64,000 nt of DNA from CAVQCX01 sp963775335 (GCA_963775335.1 CAVZIJ010000002.1:496001-560000), one strand, 5' to 3'; shown: positions 46,888 to 55,404, numbered from the stretch's first letter. Made by a program: numbers and translations. The notes: generated by a model from the sequence alone, not told the origin.

Positions 46888-47550
46888 CTATGTTGTCAGC
46901 GACTCGGCGCCAGGCGCCTCGGCCGCGGTGAAGACCAGTTGCGCCACGTGCTCGCTCCAACCGCCCGCGAAGGCCTGGTCCGGCACGATATGGAAGACCT
47001 TCTCCAGCATCGCGGTGGCGATGAAGGGAAACACCGTCATGGCCAGCACGGAAAGGGCGGCGAAGTCCGGCCGGCCCGCGCGTGCCGCCGGGGTCCCCGC
47101 GGTGAGGGTCCGCAGCCCGGCGAGCATGTGTGAGGCGATCTGGTTCGCGAAGGCATCCTGGAGCGGCCCCTCGCGCAGCAGCACCTCGCGCGTCACCAGG
47201 GGCATGAGCCAGCGCTCCCGGTGCATCAGCTGCATGTGTCCGCGCAGCAGCTCCGCCAAGGCCTCGCGATCCTGGCGACCGGCGCTCGCGAATCCCGCCA
47301 GACGCTCCAGCGTGGGCGCCAGCACCTCGCGCAGCACCGCGAGATAGAGCCCCTCCTTGTTGCCGAAGTAGTAGTGGATCATGGCCGCGTTGGCCCCGGC
47401 TTCGGCGGCCAGAGCACGGACCGACACCGCTTGGTACCCTCGCTCAGCGAACAGCCGTCGCGCGGTCTCCAGCAGCGCGGCACGCACCGCCTCACCGTCT
47501 CGCGCCGGCCGCCGCCCGAGCCGCGGCACCTCCCCAGCCTTTCGTGCCAT
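46888..47550 (-). CDS. cecR: TetR-family regulator, CecR (YbiH)-like
   Basis: 220 aa from ATG 47550 (GAGGTGGCG upstream; GTG 47556 also possible). N-terminal HTH: RRLFAERGYQAVSVRALAAEAGANAAMIHYYFGNKEGLYLAVL (shown in family order, residues ~30-70). C-terminal ligand domain of the DUF1956 kind. In E. coli cecR heads the ybhGFSR operon and represses it; the same order here and the operator-like palindrome at its own start support autoregulation. Confidence 0.9.
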   Translation of the reverse strand: MARKAGEVPRLGRRPARDGEAVRAALLETARRLFAERGYQAVSVRALAAEAGANAAMIHYYFGNKEGLYLAVLREVLAPTLERLAGFASAGRQDREALAELLRGHMQLMHRERWLMPLVTREVLLREGPLQDAFANQIASHMLAGLRTLTAGTPAARAGRPDFAALSVLAMTVFPFIATAMLEKVFHIVPDQAFAGGWSEHVAQLVFTAAEAPGAESLTT

Positions 47551-47560
47551 CGCCACCTCG

Positions 47561-47580
47561 ATTTAAACGAACGTTTAAAT
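47561..47580. promoter_or_regulatory. TetR operator-like palindrome
   Basis: ATTTAAACG-AA-CGTTTAAAT: 9-base perfect arms, 2-base centre, AT-rich in a GC-rich genome, ending 11 bases upstream of the regulator ATG. Size and position are those of a TetR dimer site. Confidence 0.85.
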
Positions 47581-47867
47581 TCTAGCAGCATCGAGATGGG
47601 ATGCAAGGTGGACGGCAGGCGGGTCCGCGGACGGCCTGTCGCTTGAGGCTAGAGCGGGTGTCTTGACGCGCCGACGGGCGCTTGGGCAGGGATTTCTGTC
47701 GGAGGTTACTGTGACCCGAGAAACGGCAGTTGACCGCTTCGAGCAGCGATCAAGTGATTGATTCGACCATGGTGCCGGACAAACCTGATGGTCCCCCGGC
47801 GGGTGATGGCCGCTACGACCACCAGAGACGTTGAATGAGGATACGGAAATCCTTCTTCAAGACTCTG
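47581..47867. other. Intergenic region with 106-bp repeat
   Basis: No gene supported. Contains copy B of the 106-bp repeat between the regulator and the clpX remnant. Confidence 0.6.
47720..47825. repeat. 106-bp dispersed repeat, copy B
   Basis: Pairs with 24788-24893 (11 differences in 106 by eye). Lies about 40 bp past the stop of the clpX remnant, i.e. at the edge of the eroded nif segment. Confidence 0.85.
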
Positions 47868-48355
47868 TTAAGCCGACCCGCTTCCCGAGCACGCAACGAT
47901 GGGGGACTGGCGATATTCCCGTCGCACCACCACGCCCGGGCCGGCGCCGGCCGCCTCGACGACGCAGCGGCACAGGTCCGGCTCGCCGGGGAGCTCGTAC
48001 ATGGTGTGTCGAAGCAGCCCTTCGAGCACGCTGCGCAGCCCCCGGGCACCGGTCCCCTGGGCGACCGCCCGCTGGGCTATGGCGCTCAGGGCCTCGGGCG
48101 TGAGCTCCAGCTCCACGCCGTCGTAGGTGAAGAGCTGCTTGTATTGGCGGACCAGCGCGTTGCGGGGCTCGGTCAAGATTCTCACCAGCGCGGCCTCATC
48201 CAGCGCGTGCAGGGCCGTCACCACGGGAAACCGGCCGATCAGCTCCGGAATCAGGCCGAAATGACGCAGGTCTTCCGGGTGGGTATGCTCGAACAGGGGG
48301 GCGGTTTCGGTCGGCGCGGATTCGCCCTTCACCTCGGCATGGAACCCGTTGCTGC
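47868..48355 (-). pseudogene. clpX: ClpX-like ATPase remnant (C-terminal half), nif-type clpX2
   Basis: The frame reads FHAEVKGE, then EDLRHFGLIPELIGRFPVVTAL, LTEPRNALVRQYKQLF and GTGARGLRSVLEGLLRHTMYELPG, which is the C-terminal ClpX region (sensor II arginine in GARGLRS). The zinc-binding domain, Walker A and Walker B (about the first 260 residues) are missing. Upstream it merges with the TPR-like gene near 48350. Azotobacter carries clpX2 at the end of the nifUSV-cysE cluster, which fits this place. Non-functional as an unfoldase. Confidence 0.85.
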
Positions 48356-48598
48356 GAGCGCCCGGTCGGCCACTCGCAGGGCGTCTTCGTAACGATGCTG
48401 GTAGTAAAAGAACCGATAGAGCCCCACCAGCACGCTGAAATTGTCCGGCGCCAGAAAATACGCCTTCAGCAGCAGCGGCTCGGCCGCCGGCGTGCCGTAG
48501 CTCTCCGCGACGGCGGACAGCAGGCTCGCCAGCTCGGGTGACATCGGCTTGTCGAAATACAGGTCCTCACCGACGAAATCGAGCAGGTCCACGTTCAT
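48329..48598 (-). pseudogene. Nif-associated TPR-like small protein, probably 3'-truncated
   Basis: 89 codons from ATG 48598 (GAGGAG upstream; the cysE stop TGA directly precedes the ATG). Sequence such as MSPELASLLSAVAESYG, LLLKAYFLAPDNFSVLVGLYRFFYYQHRYEDALRVADRAL (read in parts) has TPR-like helices. It ends with an odd ATGSMPR where the clpX sequence begins in another frame, so I infer a deletion took its 3' end. Function unknown; placed in a nif cysE-clpX context. Confidence 0.6.
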
Positions 48599-48861
48599 TC
48601 AGCTCCTCAGGTCCCGGCCGCGATCTTCAGGGGCAGCCGGCGGCTCGCACACTTCTTTCGCGTCGCAGAAGAAACGCCGCCCGATGGTCGCTCCCGGATG
48701 GATATCGATGCTGGTCCAGACCCGGGCGAAGTAGGCCAGAAAGCGCGCCGGGTAACGCCAGCCGGGTCGCGCTGGAACATGTTCGCCACGTCTTCGCGCA
48801 GCATGGCCCAAAGGCCGACCCTGGGCTCCTGCTTCGCCTTCATCAGGCTCACCGCCTCCAT
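48599..48861 (-). pseudogene. cysE: Nif-type serine acetyltransferase remnant
   Basis: Start region MKAKQEPRVGLWAMLREDVANMF then QRDPA matches CysE; the frame shifts near 48762 and resumes as RYPARFLAYFARVW and SIDIHPGATIGRRFF, the start of the left-handed beta-helix. After that the hexapeptide repeats, including the catalytic His loop, are gone and only ~20 codons to a stop at 48599 remain. At least two deletions. In Azotobacter cysE1 follows nifV to boost cysteine for nitrogenase clusters. Confidence 0.8.
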
Positions 48862-48865
48862 CGCT

Positions 48866-49226
48866 TCATCCTCCATGGGTCCATGCCCGCTCGCCCCCCA
48901 GCCGGGGCGCCGGCGCCCGGCCCAGCGAGCCGCGAGGGGGCTGGTCGAGAAATTCCAACAGCTCGGCGCTCGTCGGAGGACGTTTGGTCCGGGCCACCAG
49001 ACCGCGCACCTGCTGCAGCACCCGATCGACCGACACGCCCAGCCCGGCATAGGCGCGCATCACGCTCCTCCTCTCCCATGGCCGGTATGCCGACCTCCAG
49101 CTCCGGCACCCCCAGTGCGTCGAGCTCTCGTGCAATTGCGAGCTTCTCCTCGACGGTAAACGCCACCCCGGCCGACTGCTCGCCATCTCGCAGGGCGGTG
49201 TCGTTGATCACGGGTGAGCGGGTCAC
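48866..49226 (-). pseudogene. nifV: Homocitrate synthase remnant, internal deletion
   Basis: The N-terminal VINDTALRDGEQSAGVAF, then IARELDALGVPELEVGIPAMGEEE, is clear NifV. Near 49065 the frame changes and continues VMRAYAGLGVSVDRVLQQVR then TKRPPTSAELLEF, the NifV C-terminus. About 290 residues of the barrel are missing, so no homocitrate synthase activity is possible. A sigma54 promoter and NifA site lie intact upstream. Homocitrate is part of FeMo-co. Confidence 0.85.
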
Positions 49227-49708
49227 GGGCGGCGCCTGTCTGGTCCCTTTGACTTTGTACGCAGCAACGCCCGTGCCAACCCTGATAGAGGCTTGAATTC
49301 AAAGGACTCGCGCCGGCGCCCGGCATACGCATGAGAGGATCACGACATCCCTGCGCGCCGTCCTGTCGCAGATGCGACAACGTCAGCTTCGAAGCGGCCG
49401 CCCAGTCGCCAATGCCTGTGCGACACCGGGCCGTTCGCGGGCAGGCGCCCGCGCCTACAACACCGAGAGACCCGCTCCCTTGCAGAGCGCGCCCTGGCTC
49501 GCGACAGGAAAAGCCAGGTCGCGTCGCCTTCCGACCCACAGGCTCTATTGATGGGCCAGACCGCCAGGTCAGTGGGCAGCGGCCACCCGACTCCTTCTCC
49601 GAGGTCGCGCCAGGCAACCCGCGAGCGCCCGGAGGATCAAGCACGACCGTTGCGCCGGCGGACCCTTCGTTTACCCTCTCAAAACCCTGGGGCTCGCGAC
49701 TACAGACC
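49227..49708. other. nifV upstream region, otherwise no gene
   Basis: Besides the sigma54/NifA sites, holds short palindromic GC-rich patches (for example GGGCAGGCGCCCGCGCCTAC near 49438-49460). No coding frame here has protein character. Confidence 0.6.
49263..49379 (-). promoter_or_regulatory. Sigma54 promoter with NifA site for nifV
   Basis: Minus strand TGGCAC-N5-TTGCT (49278-49263) is a consensus -24/-12 element; TGT-N10-ACA at 49364-49379 is the NifA upstream activator sequence about 90 bp away, the usual distance. Confidence 0.85.
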
Positions 49709-50278
49709 TCAGTGGATCGGGCCGCCCAGTCCGACTTGCGGATTCCAGACCGTGCCCCAGACGTCGACGTAACGGGTCCTGGGCGGTACCAGCACCCGGA
49801 TAATGTCCTTTCCGTCCGGTATCGCACCGTTGGCGGCAGCGGCCGCACCCGCCGCAGCGGCAGCGGCGGCGGGACACTCGGCTCCGGCGGAGCCTACGCA
49901 AGCCGCTGCCCCCGCAGCGGCCGCTGCTGCATCGACGCCGATCTTGGTGGCATCGCTCGCGAGCTTTCCTCCAACCACCTGCAGAACCGCCTCCAGCGTC
50001 TTGTCCTGGTAGGCACCGCGCGTGCAGCGCCCTTGCATCGTCGGAAAGACGTCGCGCTGCACCAGCTTCGCATTCTTCTTCATATGAAACGTAACTTTCC
50101 CCGTCTTGCGGCTTTTCGAATAGATGATCGAATGACTCGGCGTGTACCAGAGAACCCTGAGCAAGAATCCGGATTTGTTCCAGACGCACTGCTTCGCGTT
50201 GGCAACGCCGGCCGTCGCGGCAAGCATGCCCGCGGCGATGACGCAACAGATGTGCATCCATATCGCAGATCTAGCCAT
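49709..50278 (-). CDS. Putative secreted Ala-rich protein, unknown function
   Basis: 189 aa from ATG 50278 with AGGAG upstream. Signal peptide MHICCVIAAGMLAATAGVANA within the first 28 residues. The mature part starts KQCVWNKSGFLLRVLWY (a fold start seen in proteins with jelly-roll ends), then a long Ala/Gly stretch (about 115-155) that may be a membrane or flexible segment, ending with RYVDVWGTVWNPQVG. Inserted between the nifV remnant and the cyclase gene. No family recognised. Confidence 0.65.
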   Translation of the reverse strand: MARSAIWMHICCVIAAGMLAATAGVANAKQCVWNKSGFLLRVLWYTPSHSIIYSKSRKTGKVTFHMKKNAKLVQRDVFPTMQGRCTRGAYQDKTLEAVLQVVGGKLASDATKIGVDAAAAAAGAAACVGSAGAECPAAAAAAAGAAAAANGAIPDGKDIIRVLVPPRTRYVDVWGTVWNPQVGLGGPIH

Positions 50279-50812
50279 GTCGTGCTCCTTCTCGGGTTGG
50301 TCTCGGCCTATTGTGGAAGTGGCCAACATCACGCGATGCGTCTACTGCCTTATGGTCGTGAAGCGAGGCCGGCGCGCCACTGCGCCCCACCGCCCTTCCC
50401 GGCGACCCATCCCAGCCTCTGCGCTCAGTCTAGGCCGATCATGAGGCAGATCAACCTTCCGGGTGGTGTCTCGTCCGGGTCGATTCCGTCTGATCAGTAC
50501 GGGCTTGCGCGATACCCCCCAATAAATGCACCATCGTTAAGGGTGTATCTGTATCCCCCAAAAAGCGCCGGATTTTCCACAGGGAAATATGTGCCGTAGC
50601 CCGAGCGGTACAGATCCGTCCGCGACGACTCTGTCGGGACAGACAGCCGCCCGGACGCGGAGTGCGGAGCGTACCGACGGTCACGGTGGGCGTGGCCCGG
50701 CGGCCTCATGGCGGCGCGGGAGCACGGGCTTGGACGTTCACGAGGATGCGCACCGCTGGGCCCGGACTCGGCGCGCTTACTCGGGGCGTATCGCGGGACA
50801 AGGGGCCCGAAG
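50279..50812. other. Intergenic region with one doubtful small frame
   Basis: About 530 bp. A 71-codon minus-strand frame (50494-50709) ends in Tyr/Gly-rich FGGYRYTL and FIGGYRASPY; its second half is lower in GC and has a protein-like look, but no ribosome site or homologue is recognised. The diguanylate cyclase promoter should also lie here. Confidence 0.4.
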
Positions 50813-52171
50813 ATGACCCATCTGGACGAGTTGCTCCGGCTGGTCGGGTACGACGCTGGCGATGAGCGGGCGATCGCTCACGAGCACGCTCGCCTGCAGG
50901 TTGCCCTCGAGCACGCGGAGGGTGAGCTCGAAGGCTGGCTGCGCGAGGCCAGCAGATCCCCACCGGACACCCCGCTGCTGCTACCCGGCTTCCTATCTGG
51001 CTTCGTCACCGGTGAGGCCGATCAGGGTTTCTACCGCGAGCAGTACCGCCAAGCGGTGCACTGGCTGAAGAACGGCCTGGATCCCGGACTCGTCGCGGGG
51101 GCACTGAGTCGACTGCGCGCTATGTTCGTGAGGACGACCGCCACCTGGTCCGCGGGGCGCACCGCCGAGGCGCTATGCCGCCGGGTGGATCTCGCCTTTG
51201 GCATACACGCGGTGGTGTTTCAGCTGGGCTCCGTGCTCGATCAGCTGGAGCGCCGCGCCGCCTACGACATTGCGCGGGTGCGCCAGAACTGCAAGACGTT
51301 ATTGGAGGTCGACAGCGACCGCTTGCTCAATGCCTACGTTCAACACCTGGAATGGAAGATCCTGGCTTACCGCCTGGCCCTGGATAATGTCGCGGAGATC
51401 GACCGACTGCCGCTGTCGCCTCGGGAGTGCGATCTGGGCCGTTGGCTTGAGGACGGGGGACTGAGCACGGTGTCACCAGAGCGGGCGGAAGATGTGGTCC
51501 GCGCTCACGATAGGCTCCATCAGCTCGTGCACATGGCGCTTCGGGAGGGTCGGGGGGAGCATCCGCAGGCGGTCATCAGGTATCTGCCGGATATCGAAGC
51601 GTCCTCCGACGAGATCGTCTCGGTGCTCGGAGAGTGCATCTCCACACGCTTGCGCGAAGTCGCGATTCAGGACAGTCTGACCCGCCTGGGCACCCGGCGG
51701 CTTTTCGACAACGACATCGCCAAGTACGTCCACCGGCACCAGCGCGACGGTAGCCCCCTGGCCCTGCTGCTGATCGACGTGGACCGTTTCAAGCGGGTCA
51801 ACGACCGGTACGGCCACGCCGTCGGCGACGAGGTTTTGCAGATGGTTGCCAATGCGCTGTCACGCTCCATGCGTGCGTCCGACAGCCTGTACCGGTGGGG
51901 TGGCGAAGAATTCGCGGTGCTGGCGCCCGCCGGCCGGCCGGACGACATCGGGATCGTCGCAGAGCGCATGCGCGGCGAGATAGCAGCTAACGGAGTCGCT
52001 ACCGTCGCCGGAGAGGTGCACGTTACGGTGAGCATCGGCGGCATTGTAGCTGCCAGTGCCCGTGGCGGCCCACCAAACCCTGATGCGCTTTTCGCGTGCT
52101 GCGATGAGAATTTGCGCCGGGCAAAGGCCTCCGGGCGCAACCGCATCGTGATCTCCAATTATCCCAATTAA
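50813..52171 (+). CDS. Diguanylate cyclase with globin-like N-terminus and CZB zinc domain
   Basis: 452 aa from ATG 50813. Residues ~1-150 resemble a globin-coupled sensor helix set (FYREQYRQAVHWLKNGLDPGLV has the His-x-x-gly-Leu-x-Pro pattern of the proximal His). Residues ~195-270 form a CZB domain: HLEWKILAYRLAL, ECDLGRWLEDGG and HDRLHQLVH. GGDEF domain ~290-450 with DSLTRLGTRRLF, LLIDVDRFKRVND and RWGGEEFAVL. CZB-GGDEF pairing is that of E. coli DgcZ, where zinc inhibits. Heme binding is inference. Sits between nif fragments on the opposite strand. Confidence 0.85.
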   Translation: MTHLDELLRLVGYDAGDERAIAHEHARLQVALEHAEGELEGWLREASRSPPDTPLLLPGFLSGFVTGEADQGFYREQYRQAVHWLKNGLDPGLVAGALSRLRAMFVRTTATWSAGRTAEALCRRVDLAFGIHAVVFQLGSVLDQLERRAAYDIARVRQNCKTLLEVDSDRLLNAYVQHLEWKILAYRLALDNVAEIDRLPLSPRECDLGRWLEDGGLSTVSPERAEDVVRAHDRLHQLVHMALREGRGEHPQAVIRYLPDIEASSDEIVSVLGECISTRLREVAIQDSLTRLGTRRLFDNDIAKYVHRHQRDGSPLALLLIDVDRFKRVNDRYGHAVGDEVLQMVANALSRSMRASDSLYRWGGEEFAVLAPAGRPDDIGIVAERMRGEIAANGVATVAGEVHVTVSIGGIVAASARGGPPNPDALFACCDENLRRAKASGRNRIVISNYPN

Positions 52172-52216
52172 AGGCAGCGAGGAGCTCCGATGGTGCGCTG
52201 GGAAAGTCAAACGTGA

Positions 52217-52480
52217 ATGTGCTGCGCTCGAAAGAAATCGAACCACTGCGCCATCTGCCACGGCGTAAATGGCGATGGCCGCGGCCTGCGCCGTGAAGGT
52301 CTGGACCCGCCGCCTGCGAATCTGACGCTGCCGCCATGGTCGGAGGAAGCAAGCGCGAGCCGCACCTATCTTGCTATTCGCAACGGCGGGCGCGGCACCG
52401 CGATGGCATCTTGGCCGGAGCTCACCGATCGGCACATCTGGGACTTGGTGGCCTATATCATCTCGCGCAGGAACCAGTAA
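52217..52480 (+). pseudogene. 5'-truncated small c-type cytochrome
   Basis: The frame contains the heme motif CAICHG, then NGDGRGL, PPANLT, YLAIRNGGRGTAMASW (distal Met) and LTDRHIWDLVAYI, a complete class I cytochrome c core. But no signal peptide or sensible start is present in front of CAICH, so haem attachment in the periplasm would fail. Probably the 3' remainder of a longer gene cut at about 52230, next to the convergent nifS. Confidence 0.7.
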
Positions 52481-52483
52481 GTC

Positions 52484-53695
52484 CTAGGCGTAAGCGGGGG
52501 CAAAGGCCTTTTGAGGATCCTCCACCGGACCGTTCTCCCCCCAATAGGGCGAGAGCTTACGCAGTTGCGCAACGATCGGCGGCACCGCAGCGATCACCCG
52601 CTCCACCTCTTCCATGGTGTTGTAGCGCGAGAAGGAGAAGCGCACGCTGCCATGTGCGGCGGTGTACGGGATGTCCATGGCGCGCATCACGTGGGAGGGC
52701 TCCAGTGAGCCCGAGGTACAGGCCGAGCCGCTCGATGCGGCGATTCCCATCTTGTTCAGGAGCAGCAGGATTGCCTCGCCCTCGATGTATTCGAAGGCGA
52801 TGTTGCAGGTGTTGGGCAGCCGGTTGGACGGATCACCGGTCACGAAGCAATAGGGCACCGCGGCGAGGATGCCCGCCTCCAGCCGGTCGCGCATGGCCTT
52901 GACGAAGGTGCTCTCGAGCTCCATGGCACGGGCCGCCATCTCGGCGGCCTCGCCCAGCCCGACGATGGACGCGGAGTTCTCGGTGCCGGCTCGGCGTCCG
53001 CGCTCCTGGTGGCCGCCGCGCAGCAGCGGGCGAAAGCGAAGGCCGCGGCGCACGTAGAGCACCCCGACCCCCTTTGGGGCGTGCAGCTTGTGCCCGGACA
53101 GCGATCGCATGGCGATGGCGCTGTCCTTGAGGTTGATCGGCACCTTGCCCACCGCCTGGACCGCGTCGGTATGGAACATCACGCCAGCGACGTTGGCCCA
53201 CTCGGCCATCTCCTCGACGGGAAAGAGCGTGCCGGTCTCGTTGTTGGCCCACATCACCGAGACGATGGCGACCTTGTCCGAGAGCAGCTCCTTGTACGCC
53301 TTCATGTCCAGACGGCCGCGCTTGTCCACCTTGAGGCGGTGCACCTTGTAGCCGTCCTTCTCCAGGTGCTCGCAGAGGCTCAGCACCGCCGGGTGCTCGA
53401 CCACCGTGGTGATGATCGCCTTGCGCTCGGACTGGGCCCTGAGCGCGGAGAGGATGGCGGTGGAATCCGACTCGGTGCCGCAAGAGGTGAACACGATCTC
53501 GGACTCCAGCTCGGCGCCGAGCAGCTCCTGGACCTGGCGACGGGCCTTCTTCAGCGCAATGCCAACCTTGTTGCCGAACTGATGCATGGACGAGGGGTTG
53601 CCGAACTGCTCGGTGAAGTACGGCAGCATCGCCTCGACCACCTCGGACGAGACCATGGTGGTGGCGTTGTTGTCCAGATAGATGCCGTTGCTCAT
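52484..53695 (-). CDS. nifS: Cysteine desulfurase NifS
   Basis: PLP enzyme supplying sulfur for nitrogenase Fe-S clusters. 403 aa. N-terminal YLDNNATTMV, PLP lysine in LSGHKLHAPKGVGVLYVRRG (Lys ~203), and catalytic Cys in ASSGSACTSGSLEPSHVM. Follows nifU with a 3-bp gap. Intact, unlike the neighbours nifV and cysE. Confidence 0.96.
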   Translation of the reverse strand: MSNGIYLDNNATTMVSSEVVEAMLPYFTEQFGNPSSMHQFGNKVGIALKKARRQVQELLGAELESEIVFTSCGTESDSTAILSALRAQSERKAIITTVVEHPAVLSLCEHLEKDGYKVHRLKVDKRGRLDMKAYKELLSDKVAIVSVMWANNETGTLFPVEEMAEWANVAGVMFHTDAVQAVGKVPINLKDSAIAMRSLSGHKLHAPKGVGVLYVRRGLRFRPLLRGGHQERGRRAGTENSASIVGLGEAAEMAARAMELESTFVKAMRDRLEAGILAAVPYCFVTGDPSNRLPNTCNIAFEYIEGEAILLLLNKMGIAASSGSACTSGSLEPSHVMRAMDIPYTAAHGSVRFSFSRYNTMEEVERVIAAVPPIVAQLRKLSPYWGENGPVEDPQKAFAPAYA

Positions 53696-53698
53696 GAC

Positions 53699-54583
53699 TC
53701 AGCCCCCCGCGCTGCAGGCCGCCTGCTGGGAGGCCGGCAGAACCTTCACGAGCTCGCCCAGACCTTCCATAATCGCCTGCTGAATCCCGCCCAGCGTGGT
53801 GGCCGCCATCTGGCAGCCGGCACAGGCGCCGATCATGTTGACGTAGATGTTCTTGCCGTCCACGTCCACCAGATCCACGTCACCGTGGTCGCGCCGCAGG
53901 TTGGGCCGAATCGATTCGAGGATCTCTTCGATGCGCTTGATGCGCTGGACGGTGTTGAGCTTCTTGGGCCGGGGCTTGGAAACCGACGCGGCGTTCGGAT
54001 CGAAGGTCTCGCCGGACTCCGCCAGGACCCGGATCAGGATCTCCTCTATGCCCTCGTGGCAGGCCGAGCAGCCGCCTCCGGCCTTGGTGTAGTTGGTGAC
54101 GTCCTCGACGGTCCTGAGGCCGTTGGCGCGGATGGTCTCCTCGATCAGCACCTCGCCCACGGCAAAGCACTTGCACACCAGGGCGCCTTCTTCGTGGTCG
54201 TCCTTCCACACCTCGCCGCGGTAGTTGGCCACCGCCGCCTGCAGGGCCTCGCGGCCCATCACTGAGCAGTGCATCTTCTCCGGCGGCAGGCCGTCCAGAA
54301 AATCGGCGATGTCCTGGTTGCTGACCTCGAGGGCCCGATCGAGGGTCATGCCTTTAATGATCTCGGTCAGCGCCGAGGACGAAGCGATGGCCGAGCCGCA
54401 GCCGAAGGTCTGGAAGCCCGCGTCCAGGATGATCTCGGTCCTGGGATCGACCTTGAGCGTGAGACGCAGCGCGTCGCCGCAGGTGAGCGAGCCCACGTCT
54501 CCGGTGGCATTCGCTCCGGTCACAGCGCCGGCGTTGCGCGGGTTAAAGAAATGGTTTTGGACCTTTTCCGAGTAGTCCCACAT
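53699..54583 (-). CDS. nifU: Fe-S cluster scaffold NifU
   Basis: 294 aa, three parts: IscU-like N-terminus (MWDYSEKVQNHFFNPRNAG, GCGSAIASSSALTE, GLPPEKMHCSVMG), central [2Fe-2S] ferredoxin-like part (VCKCFAVGE ... GGGCSACHEGIE) and C-terminal Nfu domain with GACAGCQMAATTLGG. ATG 54583. Delivers clusters to NifH and others together with NifS. Between iscA and nifS. Confidence 0.96.
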   Translation of the reverse strand: MWDYSEKVQNHFFNPRNAGAVTGANATGDVGSLTCGDALRLTLKVDPRTEIILDAGFQTFGCGSAIASSSALTEIIKGMTLDRALEVSNQDIADFLDGLPPEKMHCSVMGREALQAAVANYRGEVWKDDHEEGALVCKCFAVGEVLIEETIRANGLRTVEDVTNYTKAGGGCSACHEGIEEILIRVLAESGETFDPNAASVSKPRPKKLNTVQRIKRIEEILESIRPNLRRDHGDVDLVDVDGKNIYVNMIGACAGCQMAATTLGGIQQAIMEGLGELVKVLPASQQAACSAGG

Positions 54584-54614
54584 GGCGGCTGCCCTCTTGA
54601 AATTGCTTGAACGA

Positions 54615-54938
54615 TCAGGCCGTGAACGAATTGCCACAGCCGCAGCTGTGCGCGGCATTGGGGTTCTGGAACTTGAAGCCGCTGGCGTCGATACCGTCGA
54701 CGAAGTCCACCACCAGGCCCCGCAGCAACGGCGCGCTCAGCGCATCGACGAAGACGGTGACGGCGCCGCAGGCGACCTCCACATCCTCGGCCTCCTTCTC
54801 GTCGACCAGGCTCATCGAGTACTGCAGCCCGGAGCACCCGCCGCCGTTAACGGCGATGCGAAGCCCGGCAACTGCGTTGTCGGATCCTTTGATGAAGCGC
54901 CTGATGGCCTTCTGGGCGCTGGGGGTCAGGGTCAACAT
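54615..54938 (-). CDS. iscA: Nif-type IscA/HesB iron-sulfur carrier
   Basis: 107 aa A-type carrier from ATG 54938 (GGGAGAGCG upstream). The three conserved cysteines are in NGGGCSGLQY and AHSCGCGNSF. First gene of the iscA-nifU-nifS operon, behind a consensus sigma54 promoter, as in Azotobacter. Confidence 0.94.
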   Translation of the reverse strand: MLTLTPSAQKAIRRFIKGSDNAVAGLRIAVNGGGCSGLQYSMSLVDEKEAEDVEVACGAVTVFVDALSAPLLRGLVVDFVDGIDASGFKFQNPNAAHSCGCGNSFTA

Positions 54939-54988
54939 CGATTCGCTCTCCCAATGGCAAGTCTCTTGCACGGTGTTACTCAACCGAT

Positions 54989-55063
54989 TGCAAGCGGTGT
55001 GCCATGCCTTCGGTGTCTGGCTAACAGATTATTTTTCCTGATCTTTCTGTTCCCGGGCTGACA
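54989..55063 (-). promoter_or_regulatory. Sigma54 promoter with NifA site for iscA-nifUS
   Basis: TGGCAC-N5-TTGCA at 55004-54989 on the minus strand, a perfect -24/-12 element; TGT-N10-ACA at 55048-55063 about 45-60 bp further upstream. The NifA site could also serve the divergent NifZ-like gene, though I find no -24/-12 element for that one. Confidence 0.9.
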
Positions 55064-55131
55064 GTGGTGCGGTTCAGAACACGACAAGCGCACTGCCTGG
55101 GTCGCAAAGCCTACAAAACGAGAGGAACGTT

Positions 55132-55404
55132 ATGGATCTGAGAGAGCTGCAGCCCGGCGACCTGATCTACGCCGCCACCACCATCACCAACGACGGCAGC
55201 CTGCCGCAGCTGCCGGAGGGTGCGGTGATCGCCGCGCGGGGCGCCCGCGGCGTGCTGATCAACGTGGGACATCTCGAGGAGGACCCGTCCTGGGCGCTGT
55301 TCCTGGTGCGATTCGAGAACGCCGCCGGAGAGCTCGGCCCAGCCACGGGCTGCTGGCCGGAGGAGCTCTCCACGGAAACCCCGTCGAAAAATGCCGTCGG
55401 GTAG
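55132..55404 (+). CDS. NifZ-like small protein
   Basis: 90 aa. LQPGDLIYAATTITNDGSLPQLPEGAVI, GARGVLINVGHL and GPATGCWPEEL follow the NifZ pattern (Ile-x-Asn-Asp-Gly, Arg-Gly-x-x-Gly, and C-terminal Gly-x-x-x-Glu-Glu-Leu). NifZ helps mature the P-cluster of NifDK. Ribosome site GAGAGGAACGTT. Divergent from iscA. Confidence 0.75.
   Translation: MDLRELQPGDLIYAATTITNDGSLPQLPEGAVIAARGARGVLINVGHLEEDPSWALFLVRFENAAGELGPATGCWPEELSTETPSKNAVG

Noticed and set aside
47868..48332. Functional ClpX
   Set aside because: No Walker A/B or zinc-binding domain; only the C-terminal part remains.
55064..55131. Sigma54 promoter for the NifZ-like gene
   Set aside because: No GG-N10-GC element found on the plus strand between the NifA site and the start codon.
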